From a virus, in IMG/VR virus record IMGVR_UViG_3300017779_000110, positions 1-28,108 of that record: DNA of 28,108 nt; one strand, written 5' to 3'. Below, piece by piece: positions 7,216 through 13,837 of the stretch (position 1 is its first letter; each line of letters opens with the position of its first letter). Both the position numbers and the translations under genes were made by a program. The notes under the pieces were generated by a model, which was not told the DNA's origin, searched no databases, and saw nothing but the letters and a program-made list of their open reading frames with translations.

Positions 7216-8148
7216 TTAAAATATATCGTTAGTTGGTCTTTTGATTATCGTCTCTTGTATAGGGTCTACTAAACTTCCATTCTCATTAAGGTATCTAAAC
7301 CTACGCAAACTATAAGAATAGAATAAACAAATAGGTGTAATCTCAGGTGTAGGTACTCCGACTAACTTTTGAAACTTAATCTTCTGTGCGTGTATTTCAG
7401 TAACATTCCATTTCTCACTTTGTGGGTTACGATGGAACACAAGAAAGTTATCTGCCCTATTTCCGAACATAGCACCAAACTCTACATCACTCATATTAGG
7501 AGCAGGTCGAGTACCATCATCATTTCTTCTTCTATTGGCTGCTGTGCCAGGATGCACAACAAGATAAAACATTACATTGTGACGCTTTATAAACCTTCTA
7601 ATATTACTTAAAGCATCATAATAGTAATCGTACTTACTTACTTTTGGTGGTGCTTTTAAATCATTAAGGGGGTCTATAGATATACCATCAAATTTTTCTA
7701 TTTGCATAAAATCATCAAAAGAATTTATGACTTCATCTACAGTAGGTGTCTCATCAAAAGTAAGGACAGTAAAATGATTGTAAGCCCACTCAATAGCTTG
7801 TAAATAATCGTCTTGATTAATTCTATCGCTAAACTCTTTATCGGCTGTCTTACCACAATACATCTCAGCTATATCTATCATCAAATCACCGATAGGCTCG
7901 TTCTCAGGGCAATACATTAACCACTTCCAATCGTAAAGTTTAGAAGCCATTATCATAAGAAATAATTGTGTAGTAGTTTTTCCGATATTAGCAAACCCAG
8001 TCATTATAGTCAGTTCACCTTTACGGAAATTATAGTGAGGGTTTAACGGATCAATACCTGTAGTTAGCCCTTTTGTGTAACCATTAGCGTAAATTTCTTT
8101 ACAATAATCAGTTACCTCTTGCTTGGAGGTTATTCTATATAAAGCCAT
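7216..8148 (-). CDS. DnaB-type replicative helicase (RecA-fold domain only)
   Basis: This 310-residue RecA-fold ATPase has Walker A GFANIGKT at 51-58 and a Walker B strand FDGISIDPL with D159. VVHPG at 197-201 is in the position of the DnaB H3/sensor loop, and FGNRADNFLVFHR at 228-240 resembles the DnaB arginine-bearing segment. It lacks the N-terminal primase-interaction domain of host DnaB (about 450 residues), so it is a stripped helicase core. It would unwind phage DNA at the fork, loaded by the upstream gene product 2 bases away. No primase is encoded in the window, so priming probably depends on the host. Confidence 0.85.
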   Translation of the reverse strand: MALYRITSKQEVTDYCKEIYANGYTKGLTTGIDPLNPHYNFRKGELTIMTGFANIGKTTTQLFLMIMASKLYDWKWLMYCPENEPIGDLMIDIAEMYCGKTADKEFSDRINQDDYLQAIEWAYNHFTVLTFDETPTVDEVINSFDDFMQIEKFDGISIDPLNDLKAPPKVSKYDYYYDALSNIRRFIKRHNVMFYLVVHPGTAANRRRNDDGTRPAPNMSDVEFGAMFGNRADNFLVFHRNPQSEKWNVTEIHAQKIKFQKLVGVPTPEITPICLFYSYSLRRFRYLNENGSLVDPIQETIIKRPTNDIF

Positions 8149-8150
8149 TA

Positions 8151-8759
8151 CTATTCCTTCATAGCATCTAATTGACTACTAAGATAATCAGAGTTAGGGA
8201 CTCCTTTTTTATATCTATTAATCCACCCTGAAGCAGCCATCTTCCAATTTTTCATAGGATTATCTCCTACTTTCCAACCTTTCGATTCATAAAAGTAAAA
8301 GAAATTTTCTCCTTCTTTTTTATTGCTACCCTTCTCTTGGAAGTATTCGGCTACCTCAGTTGTGGATTTTGGTAATTTTATAGTAGAGGATTTCTTTCTT
8401 TTTTTTGTTTTAGACTTATAATCAATTTTATTATCTTTTAGTATCTTAATTACTGAAGCGTGAACAGCACTAGAAGGATTTAATATTTCACCATATTGAA
8501 ACTTTATAAAATCAACTATATACCACTTACCTTTACTTATTATTTTAATTCTTTGTTTTCCGTCATTAACTATTAATAAAAATTGTTCAGGATTAATATC
8601 TGTTCCAATTAGAAACTCAAACATTTTTTTATTTAACTTAAATACACCTGCGTGATTACAATTATCACAAATGTATATCCAAAATAACTTATGAGCATTA
8701 GATAATTCTAAGAACCAATCTTCACTCCATTTTTCTGTATCTGTAAATCTTTTTGGCAT
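8151..8759 (-). CDS. Phage replisome organiser / helicase loader
   Basis: This 202-residue protein opens KRFTDTEKWSEDWFLELSNA and continues KLFWIYICDNC, the start seen in phage replication initiator/loader proteins with winged-helix DNA-binding domains. A basic linker (about 113-125, KSKTKKRKKSS) leads to a C-terminal FFYFYESKGWKVGDNPMKNW region (about 151-170), typical of DnaD-like phage replication proteins. It sits directly upstream of the helicase, which supports a loader role at the origin. The family is recognised from motif pattern and context, not from an alignment. It is preceded by a 248-base non-coding stretch containing a minus-strand terminator, so its expression may be controlled by attenuation. 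Confidence 0.75.
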   Translation of the reverse strand: MPKRFTDTEKWSEDWFLELSNAHKLFWIYICDNCNHAGVFKLNKKMFEFLIGTDINPEQFLLIVNDGKQRIKIISKGKWYIVDFIKFQYGEILNPSSAVHASVIKILKDNKIDYKSKTKKRKKSSTIKLPKSTTEVAEYFQEKGSNKKEGENFFYFYESKGWKVGDNPMKNWKMAASGWINRYKKGVPNSDYLSSQLDAMKE

Positions 8760-9007
8760 AATTTATTTATTTTTCTTTGGCTTAAAAAAAAAGTAAAAGG
8801 GAAGCCGCATAGACGACCAAGTTTATTTGTCTTCCCTTATACAAGAACAACCTAGTCGTATTGCTTAAAACTAGGATTTAAATATGTAGCACTCACGCAG
8901 CCCACTCTCGTTAAAAATAAAAGGTTCTCAGATTTGATTTTTGCAGAATCGCACTCTGTAGCTGAAATTATAAGAGTTTAACAGTTAATCACCCACACCT
9001 TTATAAA
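8760..9007 (-). other. 248-base non-coding, structure-rich gap inside the replication operon
   Basis: No ORF of useful size is present on either strand. Read on the minus strand (the transcribed direction), the region contains a CAGA/TCTG hairpin near 8940-8965. Next comes a CCTAGT/ACTAGG stem (8875-8870 with 8856-8851), then an AAGGGAAG/CTTCCCTT stem followed by a T-run. In a genome where neighbours overlap or are 1-5 bases apart, this gap is exceptional. Candidates are a small structured RNA, an attenuating leader for the helicase loader, or an origin. No known RNA family is recognised. Confidence 0.5.
8784..8838 (-). terminator. Putative intrinsic terminator/attenuator upstream of the helicase loader
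   Basis: On the minus strand AAGGGAAG (8838-8831) pairs with CTTCCCTT (8804-8797) around a 26-base loop. The loop can form an inner AGAC/GTCT stem. After TTAC comes a run of nine T (8792-8784). It lies 25 bases before the loader start, so it would stop transcription between the DUF3127 gene and the loader unless read through. Confidence 0.6.
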
Positions 9008-9370
9008 TTAAAATGGTAAGTCCGTAGCTTTATGATATTCACCATTAGTATCTACAGTAGTAGTTGCTTCAGTAATCTTTTCACTTACTACTTTCCACGC
9101 ACCTAAATCGGTGTACCACTTTTCATTAAACTCTCTTGAAGAAATATTAAAAAACACTTCTACAGTTTGCCCTACTCTATTAAACTTCATAAAGTTTGCA
9201 ACCTTCTCTTCACCAAAGACTGTAAAATAAGCATCTTTAGGGTACTCGCTTTGAATTGTAACGACAAACCCTAGTTTTTGCCACTCTTTACCTGCTTTAG
9301 ATGTTCCAGTTTGTAACTTGGTGATTTTTGTAATCTCACCTGTTAAAGATAAATCATTCTTGTTTTCCAT
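9008..9370 (-). CDS. DUF3127-family OB-fold protein, likely single-strand DNA-binding protein
   Basis: This 120-residue protein matches the Bacteroidota DUF3127 pattern: LSLTGEITKITKLQTGTSKA near the N-terminus, GKEWQKLGFVV, then YPKDAYFTVFGEEK, and SSREFNEKWYTDLGAWKV near residue 80-95. It ends in DLPF, the acidic tip that SSB proteins use to recruit partner proteins. It would coat single-stranded DNA during phage replication and recombination. Context fits: it is in the operon with the DnaA-like protein, helicase, loader and RecE-like nuclease. The SSB role is inferred from the OB-type pattern and the tail. Confidence 0.8.
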   Translation of the reverse strand: MENKNDLSLTGEITKITKLQTGTSKAGKEWQKLGFVVTIQSEYPKDAYFTVFGEEKVANFMKFNRVGQTVEVFFNISSREFNEKWYTDLGAWKVVSEKITEATTTVDTNGEYHKATDLPF

Positions 9371-9398
9371 ACCTTTTTTTGTTTATTTATAGTTAAAA

Positions 9399-9635
9399 TT
9401 AAATTTGTTCATAATATTGGTCTACTACTTTTAAAAAAAATTCTCTTGCTTGAGGTGTCTTATTCATTTCGTCAACACACAATCCTACAAGTGGACTTAA
9501 TTCTTCGTGGTAATTTAAATGAAAACGTATAGCAAACTCTTCTTCCTTATCAGTTTCTACTACAGAGACCACTATGCTTTCGTTTGTTTCCTCTTGGATC
9601 GTTTCGTGACAAACGTCTATTCTATCTATTTTCAT
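9399..9635 (-). CDS. Hypothetical acidic protein
   Basis: This 78-residue protein is strongly acidic, with a beta-like N-terminal half (MKIDRIDVCHETIQEETNES) and a helical C-terminal half (FFLKVVDQYYEQI). No motif is recognised. It overlaps the end of the DnaA domain IV gene by 14 bases and is followed by the DUF3127 gene, so it is part of the replication operon. Small acidic early proteins often modulate host enzymes, but nothing here proves that. Confidence 0.65.
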   Translation of the reverse strand: MKIDRIDVCHETIQEETNESIVVSVVETDKEEEFAIRFHLNYHEELSPLVGLCVDEMNKTPQAREFFLKVVDQYYEQI

Positions 9636-10041
9636 TGTAAAGTTTTTCTAATCCTTCTATTTGTTCTTTTTGTGACAAATCAGATGTTATTACTTGTTTG
9701 ATTTTAGACCTTATCCTGTGGTGCTTATTATAAATTAAATTTTTATTAATCATATCAAATAATTGATTAAACATAAAGTCTTGATTCATCAATATTCTAA
9801 ACATTTTAACTGAGTGCATAACAGTAGCGTGGTCACAATTAGTAAGAGTGCCAATTTCTGCTAAAGATAACTTTTTATCTTGATAAAGTAAGTATCTCAA
9901 CGAGTGCCTAGCGTAAACTAAATTTCTATCTCTACACTTACTTAACAAATCATCTTTAGTGACATTCCAATATAAACAAATTGTAGGAAGTTCTTTTTCT
10001 AACTTTCGTATTCCATAATCGGTGGCTACATTTCTTCTCAT
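9622..10041 (-). CDS. Stand-alone DnaA domain IV-like DNA-binding protein
   Basis: This 139-residue protein contains the helix-turn-helix core of DnaA domain IV at about residues 35-82: CRDRNLVYARHSLRYLLYQ, then LSLAEIGTLTNCDHATVMHS. The DHATVMH segment corresponds to the DHTTVxH signature that contacts the DnaA box. There is no P-loop or AAA+ domain, so it can bind DNA but not act as an ATP-driven initiator. It is coupled to the RecE-like gene by a 4-base overlap. It probably recognises an origin in the phage genome or competes with host DnaA. About 60 residues follow the HTH and are unlike DnaA. Confidence 0.85.
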   Translation of the reverse strand: MRRNVATDYGIRKLEKELPTICLYWNVTKDDLLSKCRDRNLVYARHSLRYLLYQDKKLSLAEIGTLTNCDHATVMHSVKMFRILMNQDFMFNQLFDMINKNLIYNKHHRIRSKIKQVITSDLSQKEQIEGLEKLYNENR

Positions 10042-10781
10042 AACTCTTCGTGTATTACTTTCGTTTTTGGTTCATTTAACATCTCTAGTAAACTAACGTA
10101 CTCTTGTCTACCTTGGTCAATAAAATTCTCAGTACATCTAAATATACCTACTTGATACGGCTCTTGTGTCTCTACTACAATAAATACAAATTCCTTTGCT
10201 CCAAAACCATCTAAATAGAACGCAGCTTGTCGGTGGTAATTGTACCTATAAGCACTTTTTCTAAATTCACTTACTGGCTTAGAAGTAGTCTTTATATCTA
10301 CTAACATATCACCACCATCAACAACTATATCGGCTTTACCTTTACACTTTCGCATCGTGTTAAAGTCTATCCAACACTTCGGTACTTCCTTCTCAGAGTT
10401 ATCTAAAATAGATTTAACCTCATCAATCCTAGACAATTTATCCCGAATATTTAAGGCTAAGTTGTACTGATCCATTCCGATTACAATACCTTTCCTTTCC
10501 TCCATTTTAATCTTCCAGGCTTTATTTAATTTACTTTGCATCGATTTAGTTGGCTCAGGTCTATCTTCAATATTAATTACGATAAACTTACGTTGAAATT
10601 CCTTTGGCTCTAATATAAGAGTGTGAACTAAGTTACCGAATCTTAAAGCAGGTGAGTCTATCATACCCCCTTGCTTCATCATATCGTAATATTCCCACCC
10701 TTTCTTTAGGTAGCCTAATTGAGAATTCGTAGTGTAATCCCAATCGCTGTAATATTCTTGGTCGGTCTTAAAGTTTTTCAT
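10038..10781 (-). CDS. RecE-like PD-(D/E)XK exonuclease
   Basis: This 247-residue protein matches phage/RecE-type exonucleases of the PDDEXK fold. ALRFGNLVHTLILEP with H53 is at about 45-59, and GKADIVV with D151 at 148-154. MLVDIKTTS with D162 and K164 is at 159-167, and YHRQAAFYLDGF with Q185 and Y189 at 182-193. The family degrades the 5' strand of double-stranded ends, exposing single strands for annealing-type recombination. It lies two small membrane-protein genes away from a putative ssDNA-binding partner. Its ATG overlaps the stop of a tiny membrane protein gene. Confidence 0.87.
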   Translation of the reverse strand: MKNFKTDQEYYSDWDYTTNSQLGYLKKGWEYYDMMKQGGMIDSPALRFGNLVHTLILEPKEFQRKFIVINIEDRPEPTKSMQSKLNKAWKIKMEERKGIVIGMDQYNLALNIRDKLSRIDEVKSILDNSEKEVPKCWIDFNTMRKCKGKADIVVDGGDMLVDIKTTSKPVSEFRKSAYRYNYHRQAAFYLDGFGAKEFVFIVVETQEPYQVGIFRCTENFIDQGRQEYVSLLEMLNEPKTKVIHEEL

Positions 10782-10861
10782 TTTTTATTATCGTGTTGCG
10801 TTAAAGATAAGTAAGCTATATAACTAACAATTAAAAGTATTACTATTAGTGGTGCGTACAT
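10778..10861 (-). CDS. Tiny single-pass membrane protein, 27 residues
   Basis: The frame begins MYAPLIVILLIVSYIAYLSL and ends TQHDNKK. It is one hydrophobic helix followed by a short basic tail. Its start is preceded by AAATTATG, the context of other starts in this operon, and its stop overlaps the RecE-like ATG (ATGA), which argues for a real coupled gene. Function unknown. Candidates include a membrane-associated inhibitor or an early membrane-modifying peptide. Confidence 0.6.
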   Translation of the reverse strand: MYAPLIVILLIVSYIAYLSLTQHDNKK

Positions 10862-10865
10862 AATT

Positions 10866-11021
10866 TTATTTTTTTAAGGTTTCAATTAATTTATTTACTT
10901 TATTATTATCTTCAAATAGCCAAGCAAAAATACACCCTACTATGTGAATTACAAACGCAACCCATATCCACCAAGGGGCATTAGCTACTACTAATATCCA
11001 ACAAATACAAATTAGTAACAT
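10866..11021 (-). CDS. Small membrane protein, 51 residues
   Basis: The sequence begins MLLICICWILVVANAPWWIW and continues VAFVIHIVGCIFAWLF, giving two short membrane spans joined by a tight APWW turn. A charged tail ends NKLIETLKK. The ATG overlaps the stop of the upstream gene (TGATG), and the next tiny gene starts 4 bases later. Both facts support expression as part of the early operon. No family recognised; superinfection exclusion or an inner-membrane modulator role would be guesswork. Confidence 0.65.
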   Translation of the reverse strand: MLLICICWILVVANAPWWIWVAFVIHIVGCIFAWLFEDNNKVNKLIETLKK

Positions 11022-11503
11022 CATATCTTAGATAGTTCAAGGTTAATAGCCTTTTTCTGCTTATCACTCATATTGTATTTAATAAGAGCTTGTTCAACTT
11101 GACTTGCTTTACCATTCTTAATCGCATCTAACATACTTGTCTCAATATCCTTAGTCATAGTTTGTCTTGTCGGTTTCTTATCTCTGATTCGCAAAGCATC
11201 TACTACGTCACCAAAAGCTTTAACACCTTTCTCTACATACAACGTAACTTGTGTACCAACCCAATCTTCAATCAACCCACTTCCTTTGACCTTTTCTATT
11301 GCCCTGGCATTAGTTCGGTTAAGTATCATTCCTTTGTCAAACTCCTTAAAGTAAACTACAAAGCAATCTTCTTTTCTACCTTGTTGTCCAGTAACTTTCT
11401 CTTGAGCTAACTTACTAACTGTAACTACAGCTTCTTTCTTGCCATCTAACGAATACGACCCTAGGTACTCGTAATTAAATTGTTTCTTCCAATGTCCTTT
11501 CAT
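11021..11503 (-). CDS. Conserved phage protein, putative ssDNA-binding/recombination partner
   Basis: This 160-residue protein has an ordered, beta-rich N-terminal region: YLGSYSLDG at 13-21, AVVTVSKLAQEKVTG at 25-39, then KGMILNRTNARAIEKVKGSG and DWVGTQVTLYVEKGVKAFG. This reads like an OB-type fold common beside RecE-like nucleases in Bacteroidota phages. A helical tail follows from about residue 110. Its place three genes upstream of the RecE-like nuclease suggests it binds single-stranded DNA or aids annealing. I cannot name the family with certainty, and no classical Rad52/RecT motif is visible. Confidence 0.6.
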   Translation of the reverse strand: MKGHWKKQFNYEYLGSYSLDGKKEAVVTVSKLAQEKVTGQQGRKEDCFVVYFKEFDKGMILNRTNARAIEKVKGSGLIEDWVGTQVTLYVEKGVKAFGDVVDALRIRDKKPTRQTMTKDIETSMLDAIKNGKASQVEQALIKYNMSDKQKKAINLELSKI

Positions 11504-11572
11504 AATTTATTTAATTTAAAGTGGGGGCGGTATATAAACCTATTTGAAATATTTGTAAAAATGAAGATTTCA

Positions 11573-11854
11573 CTAATGACTTTTCTTACATTTGAGTTGT
11601 GCCTCATATATACACTTTGTAATACAATTAATCATATCAGTAAAGTGCTTAGAACAATTTAAATTACTTTGCTCTCGACCACTTTCCATAATTAAAGTAT
11701 ATCTGATTCGAGGTGGATTATCTCCATCGTATTCGGTTGGGTAAAATGCAAACGATAACTTAACATCGTAACACTTCTCTTCGTTGTTCAAGTTCCAACC
11801 AGTTATTAACATCGGTCGAACTTGCTTTAGTAGATTTTCTTGTTCTTTACTCAT
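11573..11854 (-). CDS. Hypothetical protein, first gene of the minus-strand operon
   Basis: This is a 93-residue protein starting MSKEQENLLKQVRPMLITGW. I chose the ATG at 11854; an in-frame TTG three codons upstream is less likely. A beta-rich middle (VKLSFAFYPTEYDG, then RIRYTLIMESGRE) is followed by a Cys-containing helix (CSKHFTDMINCITKCIYEA), and the end is basic (LKCKKSH). No known family. It lies about 35 bases behind a consensus promoter, so it should be among the first proteins made after infection. First-position early genes often encode host-takeover functions, which is inference only. Confidence 0.65.
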   Translation of the reverse strand: MSKEQENLLKQVRPMLITGWNLNNEEKCYDVKLSFAFYPTEYDGDNPPRIRYTLIMESGREQSNLNCSKHFTDMINCITKCIYEAQLKCKKSH

Positions 11855-12156
11855 TTTAAGCAATTTAAATTAGTTTTTGTTTTTTGGTTCGAAGGCAAAG
11901 ATATAAACATTTTTTTAATTTCCAAACTGACCCCACAAAATAAAAGCGTATTACTAAATGGACTAAAAATTAGAGAGGGGAGGGGCAAAATCGGTCGAGT
12001 GGGGTAGGAGGGAGGTCGACATATCGAGAAAATTATATGTATTCGGTAGGGGAGGAGTTGAGGCGTGTCTTTTTGTCAGTTGCAAACTTTAAAGCATTTT
12101 TTTAGTAATTATTTTTAAATTAAATTGCGCGTATTATTAACCAAAATGCAAAAAAA
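11855..12156. promoter_or_regulatory. Divergent control region between the minus operon and the plus-strand cassette
   Basis: No gene is seen in these 302 bases. The left third holds the early promoter. The middle (11973-12063) is unusually G-rich on the plus strand, with runs at 11977-11980, 11982-11985, 12001-12004 and 12010-12012. An ACATAT/ATATGT inverted repeat lies at 12019-12040. The right end is AT-rich, with a TTGCAA...TAGTAA pair that could be a weak plus-strand promoter. Confidence 0.55.
11896..11926 (-). promoter_or_regulatory. Bacteroidota-type primary sigma promoter for the early operon
   Basis: Read on the minus strand, TTTG (11926-11923) is followed after exactly 19 bases by TATCTTTG (11903-11896). 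This matches the Bacteroides/Flavobacterium consensus TTTG, N19-21, TAnnTTTG. Transcription would start near 11890 and leave a leader of about 35 bases before the ATG at 11854. Confidence 0.82.
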
Positions 12157-12804
12157 ATGAATTTTACAATTAATGATTTGAAAGAGTTAAAACACACGCA
12201 AGTTTTGACGCAAAATGACAAAATGAAGAAAACAAGCAAAAAGGAAAATATACGTCTTTACAATTTCGGTATAAGTGCGTATAAGTCGCATTCGACGGGG
12301 AAAGTTACTTGCCCATTTGCCAGGGATTGCATTAAGTTTTGTTATGCTCGAAAAGGCAGTTTTATTTGGTCGAATACTAAAAAAGCTTATGAAAAGCGGT
12401 ATTTACTGACTAAAGAACCCGATTTGTTCAAGGCTAAAATAACGGACGCAATAAAAAGACGCAAAGCGACACACATACGTATTCACGACTCAGGAGACTT
12501 TTATAACCGCAATTATATTTTACAATGGTTTGAGATAATGCGACAATTTGAAAACGTGACTTTTTACGCTTATACAAAATCAAAAATGTTGTTCGATGAA
12601 TTTGATTTTTTACCTGCTAATTTTACGGTGATTTATTCGCTTGGGTCAAGATTCGACAATTTAATTAATCAAGATGTTGACAGACATAGCAAAATATTTT
12701 ATTCACTTGAGCAACTTGAAAAACAAGGCTATGTTAATGCATCTAATAATGATTTAAACGCAATTAATCCAACAACAAATAAAATCGGTTTATTAATCCA
12801 CTAA
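12157..12804 (+). CDS. GP88-family phage protein
   Basis: This 215-residue protein resembles the phage gene product 88 (GP88) family. Signatures are FGISAYKSHSTGKVTCPFAR at 37-56 with C52, C58 and C62 (CPFARDCIKFCYARKG), RIHDSGDFYNRNYILQWFEI at 108-127, and FYAYTKS at 136-142. The Cys spacing suggests metal or iron-sulfur binding, but the biochemical role of the family is unknown to me. As I recall, relatives carry extra cysteines in the C-terminal part; here that part (NASNNDLNAINPTTNKIGLL) has none, so the protein may be a reduced variant. It is the first gene of an isolated plus-strand cassette. A 4-codon mini-frame (ATGCAAAAAAAATGA) overlaps its start. Confidence 0.72.
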   Translation: MNFTINDLKELKHTQVLTQNDKMKKTSKKENIRLYNFGISAYKSHSTGKVTCPFARDCIKFCYARKGSFIWSNTKKAYEKRYLLTKEPDLFKAKITDAIKRRKATHIRIHDSGDFYNRNYILQWFEIMRQFENVTFYAYTKSKMLFDEFDFLPANFTVIYSLGSRFDNLINQDVDRHSKIFYSLEQLEKQGYVNASNNDLNAINPTTNKIGLLIH

Positions 12805-12817
12805 AATAAAAATTATT

Positions 12818-13153
12818 ATGTATTACGAAATAACACAAACCACGGAAAAAAAACGCCTTTTATTTGGCACTAAAAAAGTTACTAAGCTTTATAAATTTAG
12901 AACCTTAAATGATGCGTATATATTCGCATTAGATGAACAAATTAAAAACGTCTTTTGTTGCTTATCGGACAAAATAAAAACGATTCGAAAACCTTTTAAA
13001 ATATTTTACACTTTGGAACAATTTATAAAAGTAAGTAAGAAAAACCCTTTTCATTATTTAGGTGTACACAATTATAAAAAAATCAATATTAAATTATATT
13101 ACTTTTATTTAGTCAATTCAAACCAATTACAAAAACTTAAAAAATTTGAATAA
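12818..13153 (+). CDS. Hypothetical basic protein
   Basis: This 111-residue protein is rich in Lys, Tyr and Phe (LLFGTKKVTKLYKFRTLNDA near residues 14-33; KINIKLYYFYLVNSNQLQKL near the end). It is very basic and probably a small alpha/beta fold. No motif is recognised. It follows the GP88-family gene by 13 bases, with its start in an AAATTATTATG context, so the two are likely co-transcribed. DNA or RNA binding is possible from charge alone. Confidence 0.6.
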   Translation: MYYEITQTTEKKRLLFGTKKVTKLYKFRTLNDAYIFALDEQIKNVFCCLSDKIKTIRKPFKIFYTLEQFIKVSKKNPFHYLGVHNYKKINIKLYYFYLVNSNQLQKLKKFE

Positions 13154-13172
13154 CCTTTAATAAATAGAAATT

Positions 13173-13721
13173 ATGCAAAATCAAAACACTATCAAATTTA
13201 AAACCCTTTTGGCAATCTCTAAAGACAAAAAATGTACTTACAAAGGGATACAATTACACGTTTTAACAAGTCAAGGGAAAGACGCAAATAAAGAGTATAA
13301 AAGAGGCTATTATTGTACTAATATTTGTGATTGGAAATACACCAATTTAATAACTAAAAAAGGGAAATTTTACCGCCTTACGTCATTAGGTAAATTGTAC
13401 CTTAATAACCCACAAAAGGCAAACGATAAAATCAAAATCAATAAACTTAAATCAAGGGTTTTAAAATTTCAAGATATTGCAAAACATTGGTTTGATGAGG
13501 CTAAAAATATAGAAAGTAAACAAACCAATACATTTAATATGCAAACTGACTATATTGACATTTGCTTTAATTCAAATAGTGACTTTATAACCTTAACAAG
13601 TCAACAAGGCAATAAAGAATTTAATATAATTATAGAACCGCACGAATTTTTGTACTCTTTTAATAACCATCAAATAAATAGAGTTAAAACCGAATATATA
13701 AAGCAAATCAATAACCTATAA
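13173..13721 (+). CDS. Hypothetical protein, third gene of the GP88 cassette
   Basis: This 182-residue protein has a basic N-terminal half. There, KFKTLLAISKDKKCTYKGIQ, a WKYTNLITKKGKFYRLTSLG stretch and KLYLNN resemble the layout of a winged-helix domain (residues about 8-80). A helical linker and an acidic C-terminal part follow. I do not recognise a family. It is preceded by AGAAATTATG and followed within 20 bases by a strong terminator, so it ends the cassette. A DNA-binding role is a weak inference. Confidence 0.6.
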   Translation: MQNQNTIKFKTLLAISKDKKCTYKGIQLHVLTSQGKDANKEYKRGYYCTNICDWKYTNLITKKGKFYRLTSLGKLYLNNPQKANDKIKINKLKSRVLKFQDIAKHWFDEAKNIESKQTNTFNMQTDYIDICFNSNSDFITLTSQQGNKEFNIIIEPHEFLYSFNNHQINRVKTEYIKQINNL

Positions 13722-13740
13722 ACAATAACCATAATTAATT

Positions 13741-13773
13741 AAGCCGTTGTATTAAGTTGCAACGGCTTTTTTT
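13741..13773 (+). terminator. Intrinsic terminator of the GP88 cassette
   Basis: GCCGTTG (13743-13749) and CAACGGC (13760-13766) form a perfect 7-bp stem, extendable by two A-T pairs, followed by seven T. It begins 20 bases after the last cassette gene. Confidence 0.92.
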
Positions 13774-13814
13774 ATTGGCATATATTAAAGCTTTTTTTAT
13801 TACAATCTATTATT

Positions 13815-13837
13815 AGCCCTTTTACGGGCTTTTTTTT
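13815..13837 (+). terminator. Second tandem intrinsic terminator
   Basis: AGCCC (13815-13819) and GGGCT (13826-13830) form a stem around TTTTAC, followed by seven T. This is a common bacterial terminator shape. Together with the one 40 bases upstream it isolates the cassette from the terminase operon. Confidence 0.88.

Noticed and set aside
8920-9003. tRNA-like sequence (CGATT-CTGCAAA-AATCA resembles a tRNA-Cys anticodon arm) on the minus strand
   Set aside because: The required D-loop would be about 17 bases and no T-arm with GTTCRA or matching acceptor stem is present, so it is not called as a tRNA.
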